In this document: positions 15,482-24,066 of the stretch, piece by piece
Layout of the letters: every line of letters begins with the position of its first letter
How positions within the stretch are numbered: the first letter of the stretch is position 1
NCBI GenBank assembly: GCA_002307315.1
Contig: DBTZ01000022.1
Coordinates: forward strand, 75,456-112,778
Length of the DNA: 37,323 bases
Direction: 5' to 3'
Source: Alphaproteobacteria bacterium UBA1303
GTDB taxonomy: Bacteria > Pseudomonadota > Alphaproteobacteria > Micropepsales > Micropepsaceae
The notes under the pieces: generated by a model
What the model saw: the letters and a program-made list of their open reading frames with translations, nothing else
The model's database searches: none
What the model was told of the DNA's origin: nothing
Translations under genes and position numbers: made by a program

Positions 15482-17403
15482 ATTTTTGCTCGAATGCCGA
15501 AGGTCGCGGAAATTCCCGGCGTGCCGTAATAGGTCACGCGTTCGGTGCGATCGTCGAACAAATTGTCGATACGGCCGTAGACTTGCCACATATCGTCGAG
15601 CGCATAATCGGCGAAAACACCGGCCGTCTCGAAGGCGCCGAGCTTAGTCGCATTGGCGGCATCGTTGAACCGTTTGCCGGTAACGTTCACGCTGGCCCCC
15701 AGGTTCAACGCGTCCAGCGGATGCCAGAACAGCGCCACATTCGCCGTTTCTTGCGGCCGGCGGGCCAGATCGAGCCCCGTCGTGCGGTCGATGGCGCTCA
15801 TATTGGTGTAGTTGGCGGTCAGTTTCAGCGTGTCGCTCAACGCCGCGCTCAGTGCGACCTCGACGCCCGAGGTCTTGGTGCGGTCGATGTTGACGTAATA
15901 GCCGTACTGCGTCAGCCGGAAGGCACAGCCGGCGGCATCGGCCGCGCTGTAGCAAGTCTGGAAGTCGATCTGATTCCAATTGCGTCGCTCGAAATACGTC
16001 AACGACGCCGCGATGCGTCCGTCGAGCCAGTTCTTATCGACGCCGGCTTCCCAGCCTTTGGCGGTTTCGGGCTTAAGCTTTGCGATCGGATTCGAGTAGT
16101 TCGAATAGAGTTGATACAGCGTCGGCGCTTTGAAACCGTCGCCGTAGTTCGCGCGCAAGGTCAGATTCCATTCCGGAACTTGCCACGCCGCCGCGATCTT
16201 CGTCGAGGTATGGCCGCCGAATTCCCCATCGTGGTCGTAGCGCACGCCGGCGGTAAGGGTCAGCACGTCGAACAGCGTCTGCTGCACCTGACCGTATCCG
16301 CCGGTGACGGTTTTGCCCCCGGAAACACGTTCGGCAGCCATGTAGGAATAGACGCTTTCGTTGACGAAAGAAACCGCTTCGCTTTCCGCCCCGAAGGTGA
16401 CTTGCGTGGCGTCGAGGTCGACGGTGCCTTGATATTCGAAACGGGTGCTGCCGCTCGAATAGGCATAATTGAGATGTTCCGTATCGGAGGCGGAATCGTA
16501 ATAGTCGCGCGTGCCGGATGTCGCGATCAGCGCCAGCCGATTGCGTAAGCGCCCGCCGAAGGCATCGGCATTCGCTCCGACATAGCCGGCATAGAGCGAA
16601 TGAATGTCGTAGGCGGCGGAATCGGTCAGCGCATAGGGCGCGACCCATTGATAGCCGTCGTCGTAATCGGTTTGCGCGTGGGTATAGTAGCCGCGAAGGT
16701 CGAGGCTGACCCCCTCGACCAGGCGGGTGCGGGTGTTGATCGTCGCCCCGATGTTGCGATACCCGTCGGCCTCGGCATTGCCGCGGCGGGAATTGGCGGC
16801 GGAGATACCGTTGGTACCGAAATCGTTTAGCGCCACGCCGTAGTCCACCCTGCCGACGCTGCCGTTGGCGGCCGCGTTCAGTCGCCAAGACGCATACGAG
16901 CCGCCTTCGACGCTGGCGGCCAGCGCAAAGGGACGGTCGCCGCCACGGCGGGTGGTTATGTCGACCACGCCGCCGATGGCATCCGAGCCGTAGAGCGTCG
17001 ACTGCGGCCCGCGCAAGACTTCGATTCGTTGGGTGTTGTTGAGCAAAAGATCGCCGAACGGCACGGCGCCCGAAACGTCGGAAGGATCGTTGAGGCGGAT
17101 GCCGTCGATCAGCGCGACGGTTTGGCCGGATTCGGCGCCGCGCACCGAGACGGTGGCGGTTTGCCCCGCGCCGCCGACGCGATTGACGGCAATGCCGGGG
17201 GTCATGCCCAAGGCGTCGGTCAGCATCACGGTTTGCCGGCTGGTCAATTCTTCGCCGCTCAAAACGGCAAGCGACGTGCCGGTGACTTCCAACTTCTGCG
17301 CACTGCGGGTGGCGCTGACCACTACGGTTTCCGACGGCTCGGCAAGCGCCGGAACGACGACCGCAGCTAAGGCGGCCGAAAGCAATAAACGGTTTTTACG
17401 CAT
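15478..17403 (-). CDS. btuB: TonB-dependent outer-membrane receptor, BtuB-like (cobalamin)
   Basis: Outer-membrane active transporter, probably for vitamin B12. It has 641 residues from the ATG at 17403, which has an excellent ribosome site (AGGAGA, five bases upstream). A signal peptide ends near Ala21 (VPALA-EP), followed at once by the TonB box (ETVVVSATR). The plug domain shows VNRVGGAGQTATVSVRG, GQTVALIDGIRLNDPS and QRIEVLRGPQSTLYGSDAIGGVVDI. The rest is a 22-strand-type barrel ending in TFGIRAKI. The cobalamin riboswitch upstream is the main reason for naming B12 as the substrate; the protein family itself includes iron-siderophore receptors. No btuCDF or cob genes are in the window. 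Confidence 0.93.
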   Translation of the reverse strand: MRKNRLLLSAALAAVVVPALAEPSETVVVSATRSAQKLEVTGTSLAVLSGEELTSRQTVMLTDALGMTPGIAVNRVGGAGQTATVSVRGAESGQTVALIDGIRLNDPSDVSGAVPFGDLLLNNTQRIEVLRGPQSTLYGSDAIGGVVDITTRRGGDRPFALAASVEGGSYASWRLNAAANGSVGRVDYGVALNDFGTNGISAANSRRGNAEADGYRNIGATINTRTRLVEGVSLDLRGYYTHAQTDYDDGYQWVAPYALTDSAAYDIHSLYAGYVGANADAFGGRLRNRLALIATSGTRDYYDSASDTEHLNYAYSSGSTRFEYQGTVDLDATQVTFGAESEAVSFVNESVYSYMAAERVSGGKTVTGGYGQVQQTLFDVLTLTAGVRYDHDGEFGGHTSTKIAAAWQVPEWNLTLRANYGDGFKAPTLYQLYSNYSNPIAKLKPETAKGWEAGVDKNWLDGRIAASLTYFERRNWNQIDFQTCYSAADAAGCAFRLTQYGYYVNIDRTKTSGVEVALSAALSDTLKLTANYTNMSAIDRTTGLDLARRPQETANVALFWHPLDALNLGASVNVTGKRFNDAANATKLGAFETAGVFADYALDDMWQVYGRIDNLFDDRTERVTYYGTPGISATFGIRAKI

Positions 17404-17817
17404 GACGTTCTCCTGGATGATAGCCAAGAGCCGGCACACGGGATGCGATAGAGCAACGACAACAAGGATCCTGCACCGGGGCCTCCCGCAGCGACGACTC
17501 GAACACCTGTCGTCGCGACGGATTCCCGCAGCTTTCGGCGCTCCCCGGCCGAAAACAGGACGACGGCACAGGGCAGGTCTCCTGGCTCCCGGGTTTTCGA
17601 TCACCGCCCGCCTTCCCAAGGCATAAGCCCCAGTGGCATGATGGGCGGCAATCTCGCCGGTAACAGTTGCGGGGGCAGCCGCGGATTTGAACCGCGTTCC
17701 CTTAACCTCGTGCAGTGGGACGAAATAAGCGCGCCCGCCGGCTTGCCGTCAACCGCCTCAGCGCGATTATTGTATTTCCCTCACAACCTGTTGCCCCAAG
17801 GTCAACATCGGACAATA
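17404..17817. other. Divergent gap holding the btuB leader and ligase promoter
   Basis: The gap is 414 bases. Most of it is the btuB leader RNA on the minus strand, including the riboswitch at 17567-17713. An open frame on the plus strand reaches back to 17638 inside the riboswitch, but I regard that part as non-coding. The AT-rich stretch around 17761-17817 probably carries promoters for both directions; I cannot pick exact elements. Confidence 0.6.
17567..17713 (-). promoter_or_regulatory. Cobalamin riboswitch
   Basis: On the minus strand, in the leader of the btuB-like gene, the hallmarks of the adenosylcobalamin riboswitch occur in order: GGTTCAAATCC, then GGCTGCCCCCGCAACTGT, then the B12 box GCCACTG (17631-17637), then CCTTGGGAAGG, and finally GGGAGCCAGGAGACCTGCC. 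About 165 bases separate its 3' end from the start codon. A hairpin (17491-17498 with 17509-17516) lies in between, but no T-run follows, so control of translation is more likely than termination. High B12 should repress the gene. Confidence 0.93.
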
Positions 17818-19605
17818 ATGCAGGGCGTGTATAGGGAACGAGCCGAAGGCATGGGGGGTACGGCAACATCCTGGGCGGCGGCAAGCCTCGAAGAGGCGCG
17901 CACCCGCCTGACGGGTCCCGGCGGGGTTTTCGAAGTCGAGGAAACATTAATCCGCGGCATCCCGACCAAGACGTGGAAACACGCACCCGCCACCATTCGC
18001 GATCTTTTTCTCCATGCGCGCGGCTATGGATCGCGCGAGTTCGTGACCTGCGGCGAAACCCGTATCGGCTTCGAGGATTTTTCCCGCGCCGCCTTGGCGA
18101 TTGCGGCGGCGCTCAAGCGGCGCGGCATCGGCAAGGGCGACCGGGTGGCGCTGGCGATGCGCAACACGCCGGAATGGGTGGCGGCGTATTTCGGCGCGGC
18201 CTTGACCGGCGCCGTCGTTGCGCCGCTGAACGCCTGGTGGTCGGCCGAAGAGCTGGCGTTCGGACTGAACGACAGCGGCGCACGGATCGCCTTCTGCGAC
18301 GAGACCCGCTGGAGACGCATCGAAAGCCGCAGCGATCTTCCCGCGCTGGAACATGTCTTCGTCTGCGGCGAAGACGGCCCCCTGCCCGATTTTGCCTCGC
18401 GTCTCGAAGCGGACATCGGCACGCCGGGCGATTGGCACGCCCTGCCGCCCGGAGAAATGCCGGATGCCGATTTCGCTCCCGACGACGATCTGTGGCTGTT
18501 CTACACCTCCGGCACCACGGTGCATCCGCGCGGCGCCGTCGGCAGCCACCGCGCCATGCTGTCTTCGATCCAGGCGCTGGGATACGCACTGGCGCGCGAC
18601 ATCGTGCGCGCCGGCGGCGCGGTGCCGCCCGGAGATTTCCTCGACACACCGCAGCGCGCCATATTGCTGACCATCCCGCTGTTCCATGTGCTGGGCTGCT
18701 TCGCGGTACTGGGGCCGTCGCTTTATATCGGCGCCAAGCTGGTGCTGATGACGGATTGGAACGCCGCCGAAGCCTGCCGGCTGATCGAACGCGAAAAGAT
18801 CGCCCAGGTCTGGGGCGTGCCGGCGGTTGCCTGGGAACTGCTCGAATGTCCGGTTCGACCGGCGCACGATCTGTCGTCGCTCAGGCTGATCTCCTACGGC
18901 GGCGCGCCGTTCTCGGCCAAGCTGGCGGACGAGATTCGCCGCACCCTGCCGCACGCTTTTGCCGCCTCGGGCTGGGGCATGACCGAAACCGCGGCGATCT
19001 GCACCAGTCACAGCGGCGGCGATTATCTCGACCATCCGGCGTCGTGCGGTCTGCCGGCGCCGGTATGCGATCTCAAAGTGATGAGCCTCGACGGCACACG
19101 CGAATTGACATACGGCGAGACCGGCGAATTATGGGCGAAGGGACCCAATCTCGCCCGAGGCTATTGGAACCGCCCCGACGAAACCGCGCAAAATTTCGTC
19201 GACGGCTGGATGCGCACCGGCGATCTGGCGCAGCTCGATGCCGACGGATTCTGCACCGTCGTCGGCCGGGTCAAGGACATGCTGATCCGCGGCGGCGAGA
19301 ACATCTACTGCGCCGAAGTCGAGCACGCCTTGTGCGAACACCCGGCGGTAAGTGAAGCGGCGGTGGTGCCGATCGAAAACCGCATTCTCGGCGAGGAACC
19401 CGGTGCGGTGGTGCGCTTGAAGGCCGGTTGGAAGATCAACGAAACCGAACTAAAGGAGTTCGTCAAAAACAAGCTGGCCGCGTTCAAGGTGCCGGTCCAG
19501 ATCGCCTTTTGGCAAAAACCCTTGCCGCGCAACGCCGCCGGCAAATTGATCCGCAGTCTGCTCAAGCAAATGTTTCCCGGTTCGGAAAAGAAAACCGATG
19601 GCTGA
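17818..19605 (+). CDS. AMP-forming acyl-CoA synthetase/ligase family protein
   Basis: Class I adenylate-forming enzyme that probably activates a carboxylic acid as an acyl-AMP and then a CoA thioester. It has 595 residues from the ATG at 17818 (GGA six bases upstream); an ATG at 17851 also fits. Motifs are GDRVALAMRNTPEW, the P-loop region YTSGTTVHPRGAVGSHRAM (TSGTT at 230-234), the A5 motif GWGMTETAAI, the hinge region TGELWAKGPNLARGYWNRP and GWMRTGDL with GRVKDMLIRGGENIY, and the C-terminal catalytic Lys576 in LPRNAAGKLIR. The P-loop is unusual: the standard TSGTTGxPKG has become TSGTTVHPRG. The acid substrate is unknown. It overlaps ogt by eight bases. Confidence 0.9.
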   Translation: MQGVYRERAEGMGGTATSWAAASLEEARTRLTGPGGVFEVEETLIRGIPTKTWKHAPATIRDLFLHARGYGSREFVTCGETRIGFEDFSRAALAIAAALKRRGIGKGDRVALAMRNTPEWVAAYFGAALTGAVVAPLNAWWSAEELAFGLNDSGARIAFCDETRWRRIESRSDLPALEHVFVCGEDGPLPDFASRLEADIGTPGDWHALPPGEMPDADFAPDDDLWLFYTSGTTVHPRGAVGSHRAMLSSIQALGYALARDIVRAGGAVPPGDFLDTPQRAILLTIPLFHVLGCFAVLGPSLYIGAKLVLMTDWNAAEACRLIEREKIAQVWGVPAVAWELLECPVRPAHDLSSLRLISYGGAPFSAKLADEIRRTLPHAFAASGWGMTETAAICTSHSGGDYLDHPASCGLPAPVCDLKVMSLDGTRELTYGETGELWAKGPNLARGYWNRPDETAQNFVDGWMRTGDLAQLDADGFCTVVGRVKDMLIRGGENIYCAEVEHALCEHPAVSEAAVVPIENRILGEEPGAVVRLKAGWKINETELKEFVKNKLAAFKVPVQIAFWQKPLPRNAAGKLIRSLLKQMFPGSEKKTDG

Positions 19606-20113
19606 GCGCTTGCTGTTCGACACGCTAAAGACACCGATCGGAAAAGCGGTGATCGCCTGCGGCGAAGACAGGCGACTTCGTCTGCTCGACTGGCGCGATA
19701 ACGAAACGCGCTGGCGCGGGATGCTTGCCAAGCTCTACGGCGGCCCCGAATACATCGGCGCGCGCGATCCGTTCGGATTGACGAGCGCGCTCGAATCCTA
19801 TTTCGCAGGAGAGCTTGCCGCCATCGATAAACTGCCGGTGGCCTATGACGGAACCGCCTTCCGCAACACGGTGTGGAAGGCCCTGCGCAAGATTTCCGCC
19901 GGCAAAACCTTAAGCTACGGAGAATTGGCGGCCAAGATCGGCAGCCCCCTCGCCGCCCGCGCCGTCGGGGCGGCCTGCGGCGCCAATCCGGTTTCCATCG
20001 TGGTGCCGTGCCATCGCGCGATCGGTATGGGCGGCGCACTCACCGGCTATGCCGGCGGATTAAGCCGCAAGCGCTGGCTGCTCGACCACGAAGGAGCAAA
20101 AGTCGGCGAATAG
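19598..20113 (+). CDS. ogt: Methylated-DNA-[protein]-cysteine S-methyltransferase
   Basis: Repairs O6-alkylguanine by irreversible transfer of the alkyl group to its own cysteine. The protein has 171 residues, the length of the stand-alone Ogt type without an Ada regulatory domain. The active site is PCHRAIG with Cys138, preceded by the helix-turn-helix region (FRNTVWKALRKISAGKTLSYGELAAKIG) and ARAVGAACGANPVSIVVPCH. Its ATG lies inside the end of the ligase gene (eight-base overlap), so the two are probably co-transcribed; that pairing has no obvious functional meaning. Confidence 0.95.
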   Translation: MAERLLFDTLKTPIGKAVIACGEDRRLRLLDWRDNETRWRGMLAKLYGGPEYIGARDPFGLTSALESYFAGELAAIDKLPVAYDGTAFRNTVWKALRKISAGKTLSYGELAAKIGSPLAARAVGAACGANPVSIVVPCHRAIGMGGALTGYAGGLSRKRWLLDHEGAKVGE

Positions 20114-20160
20114 CGAACCGGAGGCCCCATTCGTGACAACCGGTGCATATAGGAGAGATA

Positions 20161-20232
20161 ATGCCCCTGGTTGCACATCTGTCGCAGTGTGACCATATGA
20201 TGGACGGGTATTCGATTCTCGACGGCAGATGA
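20161..20232 (+). CDS. Possible 23-residue leader peptide in front of phoR
   Basis: An ATG at 20161 preceded by AGGAGA (five-base gap) opens a frame of 23 codons that stops at 20230-20232. The stop overlaps the phoR ATG at 20229 as ATGA. phoR has no ribosome site of its own, so ribosomes may reach it through this short frame. The peptide begins MPLVAHLSQCDHMMDGYSIL and resembles nothing I know. It could be a coding leader for translational coupling or a chance frame; the strong ribosome site is the best argument for it. Confidence 0.5.
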   Translation: MPLVAHLSQCDHMMDGYSILDGR

Positions 20233-21548
20233 TGGCGATCTGGGATAAAATCCATTGCATATTATGGGCGGCGGCCGTGGGCCTGGCGGTCGGGGCCGGT
20301 CTGTTCGCCTGGGCGGGGGGTAAGGCGCTGTGGGCGGTTCTGCTGCTGGCCGCGGCCGCGGCGGCTGCCGGTGCGCTGATCCGGCGGGCGCGGCCGGAAG
20401 TCAAGCCGATCGAGCGCGCGCCCAACGTACCGGTGCTTTCGCCGCTGGCGCGCGAGACCATCGAACAATTGCCCGATCCGCTGATGATGATCGACGCGTC
20501 GGAAAAAATCCTGTTTGCCAACCGGGCGATGCGCGACGCGATCGGCGCCAACGGCGAGGTCGAACGCAAACCGGTGGCATCGCTTCTTCGCATGCCCAGC
20601 GTGTTCGAAGCGCTGACGCACACCACCGCCACCGGGGAGGCTGCCTCCACCGAATTTTCCATCCGCGTGCCGGTCGAACGCCATTTTCAGGCCTATACCG
20701 CCAAGGTCGGCGACAAACATCCGGTGATTGTGCTGTTGCTGCACGATTTGACGGCGCTCAAGCGCGCCGAGCAAACGCGGGTGGATTTCGTCGCCAACGC
20801 CAGCCACGAATTGCGTACCCCACTCGCCGCCGTTTCCGGTTTTATCGAAACCTTGAAAGGACCGGCCAGGGACGACCCCGAAGCGCGCGACCGTTTTCTC
20901 GACATCATGCTGGTGGAGGCCGAGCGGATGCGCCGGCTGATCGAAGATCTTTTGTCGCTCAGCCGCATCGAGCTCAACGAACACGTTACCCCGCGCGACG
21001 AAGTGGCGATGGAGAATTTGGTTCAGGAGGCGGTTGCCGCTCTCGGTCCGCTGGCCAAAGCCGAGGACATGAAGGTCGTGATCGACGCCGAAGAGAATTT
21101 GCCCAAAGTGGCCGGTGAACGCGACGAATTGATTCAGCTTTTGCAGAATCTGATCCACAACGCCATCAAGTACGGCCGGGAACACGGCACCGTGGCGATC
21201 GGCTTGCGCAAGACGTCGGCGGCCGGACGGTCAAACGGAAACGGTCGCGGCAAAACCGACTTGGTGGCGATCTCGATCAAGGACGACGGCGAAGGCATCC
21301 CCCAAGAGGCGATCCCCCGCCTGACCGAACGGTTCTACCGGGTAGACGTCAAACGCAGTCGGGAAAAAGGCGGCACCGGGCTTGGGCTTGCCATCGTCAA
21401 GCATATCGTCAACCGTCACGGCGGCAAACTTCAGGTCGAAAGCCGCCTAGGCGAAGGCAGTACGTTTACCGTCATCCTGCCGGCGGCGCGCAAACCCCTG
21501 GAAAAGACGGAAAAAATCGCGGATTCCCCTGCTGTCACGGAAGTGTAA
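20229..21548 (+). CDS. phoR: Phosphate regulon sensor histidine kinase PhoR
   Basis: Membrane-bound sensor kinase that phosphorylates PhoB when phosphate is scarce. It has 439 residues, with two N-terminal hydrophobic segments (about 9-30 and 33-52), a PAS domain (about 75-180, from IEQLPDPLMMIDA), and a HisKA domain with the phosphorylated His193 in FVANASHELRTPL. The HATPase domain contains LLQNLIHNAIKYG (N box), IKDDGEGIP (G1), ERFYRV (F box) and GGTGLGLAIVKHI (G2). This is the standard PhoR architecture. It precedes phoU and phoB, but the pstSCAB transporter genes that often lie between are absent. A putative Pho-box array overlaps its 3' end. Confidence 0.93.
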   Translation: MMAIWDKIHCILWAAAVGLAVGAGLFAWAGGKALWAVLLLAAAAAAAGALIRRARPEVKPIERAPNVPVLSPLARETIEQLPDPLMMIDASEKILFANRAMRDAIGANGEVERKPVASLLRMPSVFEALTHTTATGEAASTEFSIRVPVERHFQAYTAKVGDKHPVIVLLLHDLTALKRAEQTRVDFVANASHELRTPLAAVSGFIETLKGPARDDPEARDRFLDIMLVEAERMRRLIEDLLSLSRIELNEHVTPRDEVAMENLVQEAVAALGPLAKAEDMKVVIDAEENLPKVAGERDELIQLLQNLIHNAIKYGREHGTVAIGLRKTSAAGRSNGNGRGKTDLVAISIKDDGEGIPQEAIPRLTERFYRVDVKRSREKGGTGLGLAIVKHIVNRHGGKLQVESRLGEGSTFTVILPAARKPLEKTEKIADSPAVTEV

Positions 21549-21571
21549 TAAAATCGTCACAAAGTCATGAC
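21532..21571 (+). promoter_or_regulatory. Pho-box-like array in front of phoU-phoB
   Basis: Four heptamers related to the CTGTCAT half-site occur in 11-base register: CTGTCAC (21532), GTGTAAT (21543), TCGTCAC (21554) and TCATGAC (21565), each separated by four bases, as in known Pho boxes. The first two agree best with the consensus. The array spans the phoR stop and ends 58 bases before phoU, so phosphorylated PhoB may activate phoU-phoB. Confidence 0.6.
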
Positions 21572-21629
21572 GATTGCCGTTCACATCATGGCATAGCGAA
21601 AGACGCGAGATCTAACCCGGACGAGGATC

Positions 21630-22346
21630 ATGGCCGACCACACGGTAAAAGCGTTCACCGAACAGTTGGAGCAATTGGCGTCCACCGTGGCGCAGATGGG
21701 CGGGCTGTGCGAAGACCATCTGGCCGACGCCATCGATGCCATCGCCAAACGCGACACCCAATTGGCCGAGACGGTCATCGTCGGCGATGCCAAAGTCGAT
21801 CTGCTGCAGCAGCAGATCGAGGATCAGGCGCTAAAGCTGTTGGCGCTGCGCCAGCCGCTGGCGGTCGATTTGCGCGAGACCCTCGGCGCGATCAAGTGCA
21901 GCGGCGAATTGGAACGCATCGGCGATCTGGCCAAGAACATCGCCAAGCGCGCCATCGTGCTCAACCGCGAGCCGCCGATCCGGCTGACCCAAGGCCTGAC
22001 CCGCATGGGCAAACAGGCACTCGGCCAGCTTAAAGTGGTGCTCGACGCCTTTTCCGACCGCGACGCCGAGGCCGCCGAAGCGGTGTGGCGCCAGGACGGC
22101 GAAATCGACGAAATGTACAACAGCCTGTTCCGCGAACTTCTGACCTACATGATGGAAGACCCGCGGACTATCGGGCTGTGTACCCACCTTCTGTTCATCG
22201 CCAAGAACATCGAACGCACCGGCGACCACGCCACCAACATCGCCGAAACAATCTATCACATGGCCACCGGCGGCCGGCTCGATTCCGATCGTCCCAAGGC
22301 CGACACCACCAGCGAAACCAGCATCGAGAGAAAGACCTCTTTATGA
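21630..22346 (+). CDS. phoU: Phosphate signalling protein PhoU
   Basis: Negative modulator linking the Pst transporter to PhoR. It has 238 residues, with two three-helix PhoU repeats. The metal-binding and helix motifs are ELERIGDLAKNIAKRA in the first repeat and NIERTGDHATNIAETI in the second. AGGA lies a few bases before the ATG. Its stop overlaps the phoB start by four bases (ATGA), so phoU and phoB are made together. With no pst genes adjacent, the partner transporter must be encoded elsewhere. Confidence 0.96.
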   Translation: MADHTVKAFTEQLEQLASTVAQMGGLCEDHLADAIDAIAKRDTQLAETVIVGDAKVDLLQQQIEDQALKLLALRQPLAVDLRETLGAIKCSGELERIGDLAKNIAKRAIVLNREPPIRLTQGLTRMGKQALGQLKVVLDAFSDRDAEAAEAVWRQDGEIDEMYNSLFRELLTYMMEDPRTIGLCTHLLFIAKNIERTGDHATNIAETIYHMATGGRLDSDRPKADTTSETSIERKTSL

Positions 22347-23053
22347 CCCCCTCGATTCTCGTCGCCGAAGACGAAGGCGCGCTCGTCACCCTTTTGCGCT
22401 ATAACCTCGAACGCGCCGGGTACAAAGTGTACGCGGCCATGGACGGCGAAGAGGCGCTGCTGGTCGCCACCGAAGAAAAGCCCGATCTGGTGTTGTTGGA
22501 CTGGATGCTGCCGCAGCTATCCGGCATCGAAGTCTGCCGCCGCCTGCGCAGCCGACAGGAAACCCGCAACGTGCCGATCATTATGCTGACCGCGCGGTCC
22601 GAGGAAACCGACCGCATCCGCGGCCTCGACATGGGCGCCGACGATTATCTGACCAAACCGTTTTCGATGACCGAGCTGTTGGCCCGCCTGCGCGCGGTGA
22701 TGCGCCGCATCCGTCCCAGTCTGGCGGAAGATGTGGTCACCGTCGGTAACATCGAGATGGACCGCGCCGCCCATCGGGTGAAACGCGCCGGCAAGGGAAT
22801 CCATCTCGGCCCCACCGAATACAAGATGCTGGAACATCTGATGCAGCATCCCGGCCGGGTGTTCTCGCGCGAGCAACTTCTCGACGCGGTGTGGGGATCG
22901 GACATTTACGTCGAAGCCCGCACCGTGGACGTGCATGTCGGCCGCCTGCGCAAGGCGCTCTCGGCCGACGGCACCGACGATCCCATCCGCACCGTCCGTT
23001 CGGCCGGCTATGCGCTGGAGGACGGCGCGCCCGCGACCGAGGCGGCCGACTGA
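22343..23053 (+). CDS. phoB: Phosphate regulon response regulator PhoB
   Basis: OmpR/PhoB-family transcription factor that binds Pho boxes when phosphorylated. It has 236 residues. The receiver domain has Glu9-Asp10, the phosphoacceptor Asp53 in LVLLDWMLPQLSG, Thr in MLTARSEE and Lys in YLTKPFS. The C-terminal winged helix includes LGPTEYKMLEHLMQHPGRVFSREQLLDAVWG and the recognition helix TVDVHVGRLRKAL. The -LLDWMLP- segment is typical of PhoB. It is translationally coupled to phoU and its stop lies five bases before the convergent hslO stop. Confidence 0.96.
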   Translation: MTPSILVAEDEGALVTLLRYNLERAGYKVYAAMDGEEALLVATEEKPDLVLLDWMLPQLSGIEVCRRLRSRQETRNVPIIMLTARSEETDRIRGLDMGADDYLTKPFSMTELLARLRAVMRRIRPSLAEDVVTVGNIEMDRAAHRVKRAGKGIHLGPTEYKMLEHLMQHPGRVFSREQLLDAVWGSDIYVEARTVDVHVGRLRKALSADGTDDPIRTVRSAGYALEDGAPATEAAD

Positions 23054-23058
23054 ACCGT

Positions 23059-23958
23059 TCAGATTTCGATTGCATGGACCGCGCCGCAGAATTCGCATTT
23101 GGCGCGGATGACGCCGTCCGGATCGGCCAAGTCCGTGCGACTTTCGTGCGGATAGCTTTGCAGCACGGCGCGGATGCTTTCGAGATTGCAGTCACAACGG
23201 AAGGAAATCGGCTCGACCGGCAAGAGGCGAACCTCCTCCTGATTGAACAGCCGCCACAGCAGGGTTTCTGCCGCAAGTCCGGTATCGACCAGTTCGACGG
23301 CTTCGACGGTCGAGGCCAGCATGGTCAAACGGTTCCAATCGTCGGGGTCGCGCTTGGCGCCGGGCGTGACCTGCAGCAACAGCCCGCCGGCCCGCCAGCT
23401 CGGCACCTGCATCGGCATCACGAATTGCGCCGCCGTCAGCCGCACCATCGTGTCGAGCTGTTCGGACTGCCTGAAATAGTTTTCCGCCGAAGCGGCAACC
23501 CCGTCCGAAACCAGCGCAACCACGCCTTGATACTGCTTGTCCTCTATGCGCGGACGGACGGTGATCGCCAGCGAACCTTCGCCGGTCAGCGCGGCAAACG
23601 ACGGTTGCCGGCCCAGCGCGGCGATGCTTTCGGCATCGGCACGCGCATAACCGCGTAAGCCGCGGGGATCGGTTTCGCTCGCGCCGTAATAGTCGGCGAC
23701 CGCCAGATCGAGCGGGCCCTTGGCTTGAAGCTGAACCGTCAGTTTGCCGTCGAGTTTCAACAGCGATCCCAACAGCACAACCAGCGCCAAGGCTTCGCCG
23801 GCGACGCGCCCCGCCGCCTCCGGCAAATCGTGATGGTCGAGCGCGCGCGAGGACGAGGCGTCGAGCCGGACCAATCGGCCGCGCACGCCGGCTTCCGGCA
23901 AATCGAACGGCAACACGAAATCGCCCGGCGGAGCGGAGATGTAATCGGCGGCAAACAT
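23059..23958 (-). CDS. hslO: Hsp33 redox-regulated chaperonin
   Basis: Cytoplasmic holdase chaperone activated by oxidation of its zinc-binding cysteines. It has 299 residues from the ATG at 23958, where the family begins (MFAADYIS); a longer frame to 24012 looks unlikely. The zinc site is Cys255-x-Cys257 and Cys288-x-x-Cys291 near the C-terminus, all four present, separated by 30 residues. The core shows RVAGEALALVVLLGSLLKLDG and GPLDLAVADYYGASETDPRGLRGYA. It follows argF after 108 bases; argD-argF-hslO is a common alphaproteobacterial arrangement. Confidence 0.95.
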   Translation of the reverse strand: MFAADYISAPPGDFVLPFDLPEAGVRGRLVRLDASSSRALDHHDLPEAAGRVAGEALALVVLLGSLLKLDGKLTVQLQAKGPLDLAVADYYGASETDPRGLRGYARADAESIAALGRQPSFAALTGEGSLAITVRPRIEDKQYQGVVALVSDGVAASAENYFRQSEQLDTMVRLTAAQFVMPMQVPSWRAGGLLLQVTPGAKRDPDDWNRLTMLASTVEAVELVDTGLAAETLLWRLFNQEEVRLLPVEPISFRCDCNLESIRAVLQSYPHESRTDLADPDGVIRAKCEFCGAVHAIEI

Positions 23959-24066
23959 AGCATTCTCGCAAAATGTGCCGCCAGATATGCGGCAGCGGAC
24001 GACCGTGCGCAAGGCATCAAATACGGATCGGCTAGCAGGCGGCTATTGCCGCCTGCCACCCCGGCG

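Noticed and set aside
15136..16548. A 470-codon frame on the plus strand, opposite the btuB-like gene
   Set aside because: High-GC codon bias opens long antisense frames; the minus-strand receptor explains the region and this frame shows no family signature.
17638..17817. An N-terminal extension of the AMP-ligase gene
   Set aside because: It would lie inside the cobalamin riboswitch of the divergent gene and is unlike the family N-terminus.
20185..20232. A tRNA-like T-loop (TATTCGATT) in front of phoR
   Set aside because: The flanking bases do not form a five-pair stem and no acceptor or anticodon arm can be drawn.
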